Shown here: positions 26,057-33,284 of the stretch, one piece after another | Layout of the letters: every line of letters begins with the position of its first letter | Numbering within the stretch: the first letter of the stretch is position 1 | Origin: Neolewinella lacunae | Lineage (GTDB): Bacteria; Bacteroidota; Bacteroidia; Chitinophagales; Saprospiraceae | Length of the DNA stretch: 64,000 bases | NCBI RefSeq assembly: GCF_014349155.1 | Contig: NZ_JACSIT010000040.1 | Coordinates: 99,302 to 163,301, forward strand | Direction of reading: 5' to 3' | The notes under the pieces: model-generated | The model's input: only the letters and a program-made list of their open reading frames with translations | Told to the model about the DNA's origin: nothing | Database searches by the model: none | Made by a program: the position numbers and the translations under genes

Positions 26057-26156
26057 ATTGTGCGGGGGTTAATGCTATACATGACTCTTAATTGACCCCT
26101 CCCCCGGCCCCTCCCCAGAGGTGAGGGGTGACCTTCTCTGGTCTTTTCTCTTGTTT

Positions 26157-26486
26157 GAGGAAAATATTTTTAGTACCCAGAGTGAAGGAGGCAGGCACTA
26201 TTTATGCAAAGACAGTTAACGCACAATCTGTTGAAAATCAATTTTTTAAACAAAATAAATGTATCCGTTCAAAAAGTGGGGGCCACAGGATATTTACCCC
26301 TCCCCCGGCCCGTGCGCTACGCGGCTGGCTACGCCGGTCCCGCAGGCGGAGGGGTGACCTTTTCTTGTCATTTTTCGTGCTTGAGGAAAATATTTTTAGT
26401 ACCCAGAGTGAAGGAGGCAGGCATTATTTATGCAAAGGCAGTTAACGCACAATCTACTGAAAATCAATTTTTTAAACAAAATAAAT
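26157..26486. repeat. Two direct copies of a 104-bp AT-rich repeat
   Basis: Copies at 26157-26260 and 26383-26486 differ at four positions. Each starts GAGGAAAATATTTTTAGTAC and ends near AAACAAAATAAAT; each is preceded by a CCCCTCCCCC/GGGGTGACC palindrome. A diverged third copy lies inverted at 62406-62494 beside the IS element. No open frame is conserved between copies, so this is a non-coding dispersed element. The remaining sequence from 26057 to 26858 shows no gene. Confidence 0.85.
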
Positions 26487-26619
26487 CATGGCTCCTGGGC
26501 ACCCCTCCCACATGGGGAGGGGACGGGGGAGGGGTCAAAAGAGTAACGTAAAATCATGCTCAAACGGAACAGCCTAGCACTAAACCTTGCTGGCCGCTGG
26601 ACCTCCCCCGCTCCTCCAA

Positions 26620-26668
26620 CTTTCTCCCCCCTTCGGGGGGTCGGGGGGGAGCACCTGCGGCCGCGCCC
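26620..26668 (-). repeat. Copy d of dispersed GC motif with CCCCCC-GAA-GGGGGG hairpin
   Basis: On the minus strand the 18-bp core GGGCGCGGCCGCAGGTGC is followed by a C7 run and a CCCCCC-GAA-GGGGGG hairpin. The full 49 bp matches copy e (51296-51344) with a single mismatch. It lies about 190 bp upstream of the second persulfide dioxygenase gene. Confidence 0.88.
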
Positions 26669-26734
26669 AGCATGAAATACTGCGCCGCAAAATGATTTTT
26701 GTCAGCGTGGGAAATGATTTTAATCACGGCCTTG

Positions 26735-26780
26735 TGTGATCTGCTACACACAGCCCGGGCAGCGAAAGTCCCTAATTTTG
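26735..26780 (+). promoter_or_regulatory. Crp-like operator and promoter for second persulfide dioxygenase-rhodanese gene
   Basis: TGTGATCTGCTACACA (26735-26750) keeps the left half-site TGTGA and has ACACA on the right, within a wider TGTGT/ACACA symmetry. Exactly 22 nt downstream is TAATTTTG (26773-26780), a perfect TAnnTTTG -7 element. The start codon ATG 26859 is 78 bp further. Confidence 0.7.
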
Positions 26781-26858
26781 TGGTATACAAAACAACAACG
26801 ATTTATTCATTAAGCCGTGCTTGAAATACCACATTTCAGGCACACAAACTCAACCACC

Positions 26859-28268
26859 ATGAAAATTCAACAAATTTATACCGGATGTCTTGCCGAAGCC
26901 GCTTACTACATCGAAAGCGAGGGCGAGGCCGTAATCATTGATCCGCTGCGGGAAACCGATCCCTATCTGGAACAAGCGAAGGCCGATGGCGCGACCATTA
27001 AATACATCCTGGAAACCCACTTCCACGCCGATTTTGTATCCGGCCACCTGGACCTGGCGAAAAATTCCGGCGGCACCATCGTTTATGGCCCTACGGCCGA
27101 GCCCAATTTTGCGGCCCACATTGCCAAAGACGGGGAGATATTGACAGTTGGCAAGGTCAGCATCCAGGTCCTCCACACGCCGGGCCACACGATGGAAAGC
27201 GCCACTTTCCTGCTGCGCGACGAGCAAGGCAAAGACTACGCCATTTTTACCGGAGATACTTTGTTTTTGGGCGACGTCGGCCGCCCCGACCTCGCCATCA
27301 AGCAAGGGGAAATCACGGAAGAAGACCTGGCGGGCTTCCTTTTCGATAGCCTCCGCACCAAAATCATGCCCCTGGCCGACGACGTGATCGTCTACCCCGG
27401 CCACGGCGCGGGATCCGCCTGCGGAAAAAAGATGAGCAAGGAAACCGAAGGCACGCTGGGCGACCAGAAGAAATTCAATTACGCGCTGCGGGCGGATATG
27501 ACGCGCGAAGAGTTTGTGGAGGAAGTCCTCACCGGCCTCGTTGCGCCGCCCCAGTACTTCCCCAAAAACGCGATGATGAACAAGATGGGCTACGAAAGCT
27601 TTGACGACATCCGCGCCCGCGGCACCCAGGCGCTGAGCCCCCGGGCCTTCACCGCCGCCTGGCAGGAAGAAAATGCCCTGGTGATCGATACCCGCACGAA
27701 GGAAGAATTTGCCGCCGGCTTCATTCCCGGCTCCATCTTCATCGGCCTCGATGGCACCTTCGCGCCGTGGGTGGGGCTGTTGGTCCCCGACCTGAAGCAA
27801 CCCATCCTTTTCGTTGCCACGCCGGGGCAGGAAGAAGAAGTGGTCACCCGCCTGGCGCGCGTGGGCTACGATAACCCCATTGGCTACCTGGAAGGAGGCT
27901 TTGCCGCCTGGGCTGCGGCGGGCGAAGACGTCGACATCATGCAGGAAGTGACGGCGGAAGAATACGCCACCTCCGCCAGCAAAATGCCCCCCCTGCTGGA
28001 CGTCCGCAAGGCCAGCGAATACGCCCAGGAACACCTGGTGGAGGCGATCAACTTCCCCCTCGATTTCATCAACCAGCACATGCAGGAGCTCAATCCTTCG
28101 GAGCAGTACTTCCTCCACTGTGCCGGCGGCTACCGCTCCATGATTGCGGCCTCTATCCTGCGGGCGCGGGGATTCCAGCACCTCGTCAGCATCCGCGGCG
28201 GCTACGATGCCCTCAGCAAGACGGGTTTGCCCCGCACCGACTTCGTGCCGCAAGCGACGGAATTGTAA
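26859..28268 (+). CDS. Persulfide dioxygenase-like MBL hydrolase fused to two rhodanese domains (copy 2)
   Basis: A 469-residue paralog of the product of 20677-22128 with the same architecture: THFHADF, HTPGHTMES, FTGDTLFLGDVGRPDLA and YPGHGAGS metal sites, an inactive first rhodanese (VIDTRTKEEFAAGFIPG, then LFVATPGQEEE without Cys) and an active second rhodanese (FLHCAGGYRS). ATG 26859 (MKIQQIYTGC) matches the paralog start; the GTG at 26817 in frame is rejected. Two copies under similar but not identical operators suggest different expression levels or affinities. A strong terminator follows 45 bp after the stop. Confidence 0.92.
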   Translation: MKIQQIYTGCLAEAAYYIESEGEAVIIDPLRETDPYLEQAKADGATIKYILETHFHADFVSGHLDLAKNSGGTIVYGPTAEPNFAAHIAKDGEILTVGKVSIQVLHTPGHTMESATFLLRDEQGKDYAIFTGDTLFLGDVGRPDLAIKQGEITEEDLAGFLFDSLRTKIMPLADDVIVYPGHGAGSACGKKMSKETEGTLGDQKKFNYALRADMTREEFVEEVLTGLVAPPQYFPKNAMMNKMGYESFDDIRARGTQALSPRAFTAAWQEENALVIDTRTKEEFAAGFIPGSIFIGLDGTFAPWVGLLVPDLKQPILFVATPGQEEEVVTRLARVGYDNPIGYLEGGFAAWAAAGEDVDIMQEVTAEEYATSASKMPPLLDVRKASEYAQEHLVEAINFPLDFINQHMQELNPSEQYFLHCAGGYRSMIAASILRARGFQHLVSIRGGYDALSKTGLPRTDFVPQATEL

Positions 28269-28312
28269 TCCTTCCGCACGATGATGTGAAGAACCTCATT
28301 TGGATTTGTAAG

Positions 28313-28353
28313 GGTCCGTGTCTGGCATCGTTTGCCGGGCACGGGCCTTTTTA
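28313..28353 (+). terminator. Rho-independent terminator of second persulfide dioxygenase gene
   Basis: A 14-bp stem (GGTCCGTGTCTGGC with GCCGGGCACGGGCC, three G-U wobbles) with a 7-nt loop is followed by TTTTT at 28349-28353. Confidence 0.88.
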
Positions 28354-28354
28354 C

Positions 28355-28690
28355 GTTAGGGGCTCGATGCTCTGCGTCGGGCATGGTGGAGCCGCTGTGC
28401 GGGGAATAGACCTTCGGTCTTTTTTTTTGAACCACTAAGGGCACATAAAATACAGTGGGACCTGCGGTCTTTTTTTTGAACCACTAAGCACACTGAGCGC
28501 ACTAAGCGGCACTAAGTTTTGGGGCTCGACGTGCTGCGTTGGGCAGTGGTGGAGTTGCTTTGCGGGGAATAGACCTTCGGTCTTTTTTTTTGAACCACTA
28601 AGAACACTGAGAGGCACTAAGCTTTGGGGCTCGACGTGCTGCGTCGGGCAGTGGTGGAGTTGCTGTGCTGGGAAAAACACCACTCCTTTT
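28355..28690. repeat. Composite repeat: three GGGGCTCGA blocks alternating with hairpin-T9-GAACCACTAAG units
   Basis: A ~50-bp block starting GGGGCTCGA(C)GTGCTGCGTC occurs at about 28360, 28522 and 28626. Between them are three units with AGACC/GGTCT or GGACC/GGTCT stems (28408, 28463, 28572), each followed by eight to nine T and GAACCACTAAG. They resemble the units at 16681 and 22140. No gene is seen here. Confidence 0.8.
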
Positions 28691-29189
28691 CATCATTTAT
28701 CCTTAACAGGAGACTGCTTCCCGCTTGGGGAAAGCCCCCTTCGGGGGTGGGGGGATAAGATATTGATAGACGATAAACGATATTTGATACTTGATTAGCT
28801 CCGCTGCTACTTCGTGGTTGGCTGCCGCGCGCAAAACTTTTCGGCGTAAAACACCTCGACCAGAAGCACTCTTGGCCTGCATTTAAATTCCGGGGCTGAA
28901 TTTTGTGGCTTAGGCTATGGGTTATGGTTAGTTTAAGCTGAAATTAGTACCGCCGCAGCCAAATGAAAATATTTGGGTGCGGCGGTTGCAGATACAGCAG
29001 GTATACCAATGGCCATGCAGAGGTACTCGCAAATAACTACTAGGAATAGTCTCGGTTATCTTTTGAATGATCCGGTTAAAGTGGGCAAGCAAAATGGATA
29101 TGTTCCTGTTCTAGCGTTACCCGCTGAAGGCCAGGTTAGCTGTTTTTACTAAACCGCAGCAAAGGAGCAAAATACTTTCCCCTTTCGGC
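28691..29189. other. Non-coding stretch before the lipoprotein gene
   Basis: Contains a CCCCC-TTC-GGGGG hairpin near 28727 and degenerate GATA-rich short repeats near 28755-28795. No open frame with coding character or RNA gene was recognised. Confidence 0.45.
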
Positions 29190-29867
29190 CTACTCTACCC
29201 GCCCCTTACGGATAACGGCATCGCAGCGTGAGAAAATCCGGCTCCGGTCAATTTCCCAGGAATCGTACATCGGGCCAAATACAAACTGACCGACCAAGGT
29301 GCTGTCGTTGAGAATGATGCCGTGGAAGCCAGTATTGTAACCGTCCGTATAGCCATTGGGAGTGTAGGTTGGACGTACAAAATAAGGAAGGTGAGCAAAT
29401 GAAGGTACGTAAAGTTGAATACTATCAAAGCGATCCCCACGTGGTAAATAGCGCATTGATGTTGGGGAAAGAAATCTTCGATTACTTGTAGAGTCAGGAA
29501 GTTCGATAAAAATTTCTCGGGTTGTTCGTCTCGTAATAGAATCAGGGTGAACGGGCCCGGTGATTTGCAACATAAAGCCCTGATCTACCAGGCAGCCACT
29601 CATACTGCTGTACCAATCGTTAGCTTCTACGGTGCGGCATTCATATTTGCCAATAACTACCTTCGGTGGTAAACATTCACATACTTTGGTGTCGGGGTTC
29701 TCCGTCCAGCCATCGTAGCAGACCCGGAGGATTTCATTGGGATCCGGGCCTGAGACGGTATTGCCGCCACTTAGGTTGTTGATTTCGCCGCAGGAAGTCC
29801 AGCTGATCATTGCGATGGCAAGTAGCAGGACGCACAGGCGAGAGATGGGGTGTATTCTGAAAATCAT
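29190..29867 (-). CDS. Hypothetical lipoprotein
   Basis: A 225-residue protein with a lipoprotein signal (LCVLLLAIAMISWTSC, lipid Cys at about residue 26). The mature part is Cys-containing (RVCYDGW, KVCECLPP, YECRTVEANDWYSSMSGCL) and predicted mostly beta. I do not recognise a family. The pattern CYDGWTENPDTKVCECLPP recalls short EGF-like segments in Bacteroidota lipoproteins. It stands alone between repeat-rich regions and is followed upstream by a degraded sorting-domain remnant, so it may belong to a decaying accessory locus. Confidence 0.7.
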   Translation of the reverse strand: MIFRIHPISRLCVLLLAIAMISWTSCGEINNLSGGNTVSGPDPNEILRVCYDGWTENPDTKVCECLPPKVVIGKYECRTVEANDWYSSMSGCLVDQGFMLQITGPVHPDSITRRTTREIFIELPDSTSNRRFLSPTSMRYLPRGDRFDSIQLYVPSFAHLPYFVRPTYTPNGYTDGYNTGFHGIILNDSTLVGQFVFGPMYDSWEIDRSRIFSRCDAVIRKGRVE

Positions 29868-29948
29868 GGGTTTATTTTTATTGAAATGAGTGGATTTAGT
29901 GCCGGAACCAATCTTGTTGTCGGCCCCGGCACTAAAGCTAATTAAGAT

Positions 29949-30335
29949 TTACTTGGTGACGAGCACCTTTTGGGTTGGAAGCAGAAGCCGTCCTTGCTGA
30001 TCCAGCGACGAAACCAAATATATTCCTGCTGGCAGGTTGTTTCGGTTCAACCAGCCGCTGATTAACGAATGATTAATACCTTTTGCCCCCGTTTCGTCTA
30101 AAATTAAGGCGGCAGTAAGGTTTCCAAGTACTCTTCCGTCCATCGTGTGAATGGTGTGGGTGCAACTGAGATTAAGTCCGTCTTGGTGTTTTTCACCTCG
30201 GTGGTTGAAAATTTTGCCAGGATCGACGGCAAATTCAGTCCCAATTGGTCCTTGCGGATCTTGCTCCTCCAACTCTACCTGGCAGCCTTCTTTGGAGCCA
30301 AGACGCGAGATGTCCTGTAGGCGGGGTTTCAACAA
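29949..30335 (-). pseudogene. 3' remnant of a type IX secretion (type A sorting domain) protein
   Basis: The last ~65 residues (HTMDGRVLGNLTAALIL ... NLPAGIYLVSSLDQQGR ... KVLVTK) match the Por-secretion type A sorting domain, normally the tail of a large exported protein. The frame begins only at 30335 with a TTG and no signal peptide, and there is no larger gene upstream. I infer a truncated remnant. Confidence 0.55.
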
Positions 30336-30961
30336 AGCTGCCCATCAGCTTATACTACCCAGGTTTCCAACCCAAGAATTCTTAGTGGACCTCAGTGCCC
30401 TTAATGCCTTCGTGGTGAAAAAACCACGCAGCGGAACAGCGCAGCGACCTGGGACGAGTACGGGATCCCTACACAAGATTAGACCGCCTTTCCCTTAATT
30501 CCTACCCTTCCGAACATCTCCGGGCGTACACCCCGAACGGCCCAACTGCAGCAGGCCGCCAGCGCGATCAACTGGAATGAGGGAATGATGCCTCCGAAAT
30601 ATTTTTCTTGGGACGGGTAGTAGATTCGGGAAAAAGGTTTTAGCTTGCCGTCGGGTTTACCCACTCATGCACTAAACCATCTTCATTACACCCGCTAGAA
30701 CCTTGTCTTACGGGAGTGTTTTTGATAGTCCTTGCTGGTTTGGATTGGACCTGACTGGGGGTAACTTGGCCGTACTGATGTTGAGACGATTCTGTTTTGT
30801 ATTTTTGGATTGGATCAACAATTGATTAGCATCGTTGGCCCAGTGGATGACCTGATAGGGGGAGGGGCGGAAAGATGTGGGAGATACGGGATTCGTGGGG
30901 TGTTTGATAGTTGAGATGTCATGTAATTGAAACGAATTGACTCAAAAAAATAAGATAGGTT
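30336..30961. other. Gene debris and left copy of a ~100-bp direct repeat
   Basis: Near 30380-30440 is a degraded relative of the GAACCACTAAGGGCACTAAG repeat. At 30584-30683 is a ~100-bp sequence (AGATTCGGGAAAAAGG with TTTTAGCTTGCCGTC) that recurs in diverged form at 32682-32777, so the pair flanks the J-domain gene. GC content falls sharply after about 30900. A short frame at 30479-30664 is not convincing as a gene. Confidence 0.5.
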
Positions 30962-32116
30962 ATGGATATTGCAACAGCTAGAAAAATTTTAAACGTTAGT
31001 CAGGAATCATCATTTGACGATATTCGCTTGAGGTACCGAGCTATGTCAAAGAAATATCATCCAGATAATCCAAGGACAGGAGATAATAATACTTTCCTGA
31101 CTGTGTCAGCCGCTTATACCATTTTACAAGCAGGGGAATTAGGTATATCAAGAAAAGAAGATATAAAAGATGATATGGAACAAGCCCTTAGTGTGAGGGA
31201 TGATATCGAAGCTTATTTGGAAGAAGTAGAAGATAAATACGAGATTTTCAAGGAAGACTTGAAAATTCATACGCTAGAAGCAATTAGAAAAAAAATCAAC
31301 TCTGCCACAGGAACATCCAATTTAAAGAAAATAATAAAAAAGGATATTGCAGATATTTTAACGGATACAAAAATTCGCCTAAAGCATCATTTAAAGGAGC
31401 TGGAAGATTCGGTAAAGCGTGATAATTCAGATTTCCTATTTCGGCTATTTAAAGATATGTATGTAGAACGGCAGAAATACTGGTTACTAACTCTTTACAA
31501 GAATCCAGTATTTGTAGGCGAAGTAACTGGAGTTGTTACAACCTTCCTCATCAAAGAACTACCAGCAATTCGTGAGGCTTATCCAGACTTAGTTGCTGTT
31601 TTTTCCATTTGGTGGCTACCACTGGCTATTATAGCATTAGGTTCTTTTATACTACTAGTCCAGTTTTATATGTTAAATCCCAAAACTCAATTTGTTCCAC
31701 CATCGTTTTCATTAGGAGGGTTACATCAACTTGTTACGGGAAAATCAGAGAATGTGGGCTCTACTGCTGGAGAAATAGCAACAGGTGGAGCAGTGATGGG
31801 CGCATTGGCTGGTTCGCTCGTATTACCAGGTGTAGGGACGTTAATAGGTGGAGTACTAGGATCATTATTTGGCTTAGGGGGGAAATCTCTCCAACAAATC
31901 AAAGATGAAATTTATAACGGAATAGAAGAGGATATTGAATCAATGTTTGATCAACTAGATAGTATTATAAAAGAATGGTGTAAGGATTCGAAAAATAGGA
32001 TATCAAAAGCAGCATTTGAAAGTTTTCATAGAAATGTAGTTAATATTTCGGGTTTTCTCAAAGCAGATTCAAAGAAAGTACTTTTATTGACTGAAGGAAA
32101 AAAGAACGTTGATTAG
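30962..32116 (+). CDS. J-domain protein with membrane segment and glycine-zipper domain
   Basis: The 384-residue protein opens with a compact J-domain (TARKILNVSQESSFDDIRLR, then YRAMSKKYHPDNPRTGD with H33-P34-D35), the Hsp70-stimulating motif. A long charged helical region follows (about 65-175). A hydrophobic pair comes next (VGEVTGVVTTFLIKELP, FSIWWLPLAIIALGSFILLV). A striking glycine zipper (GEIATGGAVMGALAGSLVLP, then GVGTLIGGVLGSLFGLGG) precedes a C-terminal helical domain. I know no family with this order. Glycine zippers of this kind insert into or permeabilise membranes. The gene is AT-rich relative to its surroundings, has no close neighbour on its strand, and lies between diverged direct repeats, all pointing to lateral transfer. 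Confidence 0.8.
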   Translation: MDIATARKILNVSQESSFDDIRLRYRAMSKKYHPDNPRTGDNNTFLTVSAAYTILQAGELGISRKEDIKDDMEQALSVRDDIEAYLEEVEDKYEIFKEDLKIHTLEAIRKKINSATGTSNLKKIIKKDIADILTDTKIRLKHHLKELEDSVKRDNSDFLFRLFKDMYVERQKYWLLTLYKNPVFVGEVTGVVTTFLIKELPAIREAYPDLVAVFSIWWLPLAIIALGSFILLVQFYMLNPKTQFVPPSFSLGGLHQLVTGKSENVGSTAGEIATGGAVMGALAGSLVLPGVGTLIGGVLGSLFGLGGKSLQQIKDEIYNGIEEDIESMFDQLDSIIKEWCKDSKNRISKAAFESFHRNVVNISGFLKADSKKVLLLTEGKKNVD

Positions 32117-32165
32117 ATGCTATGTGTATTAATTTTACAAATTCGCGCGTTTGCTAATATGTGCG

Positions 32166-32187
32166 TTTGTATATGCGCATATACAAA
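32166..32187. promoter_or_regulatory. Perfect 22-bp palindrome after the J-domain gene
   Basis: TTTGTATATGC is followed directly by its reverse complement GCATATACAAA, 50 bp after the stop codon. There is no loop and no T-run, so it is more like a protein-binding or recombination site than a terminator. Confidence 0.55.
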
Positions 32188-32954
32188 TTTTCTAGGCATA
32201 GCTCCTATTGATTCTCAGTAAATTTTAGATATCTGCATCGTTAGAAAATTTGCCTAACAATTCAGTACTATGCAGCTTACCATCGCCGTCTATTGTTGCT
32301 GCTTTCATTGGCAACCACCCGCACATCAAGCATAAGGAATAAACCAAAGCAAAATTTGCGACCCAAATCTCTACAAGCCCACTATAAGGCTCCAGATGAG
32401 AAAAGATCGCCCAATGCTTAACCAACCAAAGTTTCAGCCGAAAGATTTGGATGGGTCGGGGGGAAAGCAAGGATCAAGATAATGTAGAATCGAGTCAGGC
32501 AAAAGCCACCAATTAATCACTTCCAACCCCCTACCCCAGCGATCTATAAGGGCCTCGCGCCAAAACAAACCGCAAAGCCTGGGCGAAGCCGTGGAAAAGC
32601 CACCCTCACCTACCCTCTAGTCTGCCCAAGCGCGAAACAAGGTCCGTCCAACGGCACCATATGATCAAGTCCCTTCAACAAAATGATCCTCTACCCATAT
32701 TTTTTATGGAACAAACACCAGATTCAGGAAAAGTCTTAGCTTGCTGTCAGAACATCCATCCATGAAATAGACCATCACTCCCCCCTATGCCCAAGCCGAT
32801 ACGGCACCTTTGCCCCCAATAAAGACACCGCCCCACCAAGAACAACCAAACAACTAACCCTTTTCTTTTGCCCACCCTCAGACAGACCAAGTACAAAATG
32901 TTCATAGCAATCCCAAACTTCCTAACTTACTTTTTTCCTTATGTTTGCCTTTGA
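32188..32954. other. Non-coding stretch with right copy of the ~100-bp direct repeat
   Basis: At 32682-32777 lies the diverged partner of 30584-30683 (AGATTCAGGAAAAGTC with TTAGCTTGCTGTC). Elsewhere there are only short open frames without coding character; I infer degraded sequence at an island boundary or between two insertions. Confidence 0.5.
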
Positions 32955-33284
32955 ATGAAAGAATCACAAGATCTTCAAAAACTGCTATTGGCCTTTCGTG
33001 ATGAACGCGATTGGGCACAGTTCCACAATGCTAAGGACCTTGCGCTGGCCTTGAGCATCGAAGCAGCAGAACTTCTTGAGGTGTACCTCTGGAAGGATGC
33101 TGACAAGGTTGACGAGGGAAAAGTACGTGAGGAACTAGCGGATGTGTTCTCATTTGCCCTTCTTCTCGCAGAAAAGTATAACTTTGATCTTACGGAAATA
33201 GTAACGGAAAAAATTGAAAAGAACCGAGCTAAGTATCCTGTCGAAAAAGCCCGTGGTTCTGCTAAAAAGTACGATGAATTATGA
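32955..33284 (+). CDS. MazG-like nucleotide pyrophosphohydrolase
   Basis: A 109-residue all-alpha NTP pyrophosphohydrolase of the MazG/RS21-C6 type. The magnesium-binding motif is E36-x-x-E39 in LSIEAAELLEVYLW and E60-x-x-D63 in REELADVFSFALLL. RDERDWAQFHNAKDLALAL and KIEKNRAKYPVEKARG complete the family pattern. It hydrolyses (d)NTPs to NMPs and PPi. Its stop overlaps the next start by 4 bp (ATGA), so it is coupled to the GIY-YIG/DUF2075 protein. Such enzymes near helicases and nucleases are frequent in defence loci. Confidence 0.9.
   Translation: MKESQDLQKLLLAFRDERDWAQFHNAKDLALALSIEAAELLEVYLWKDADKVDEGKVREELADVFSFALLLAEKYNFDLTEIVTEKIEKNRAKYPVEKARGSAKKYDEL

Noticed and set aside
30479..30664. 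61-codon minus-strand frame
   Set aside because: Lies partly in the ~100-bp direct repeat and has no recognisable domain.
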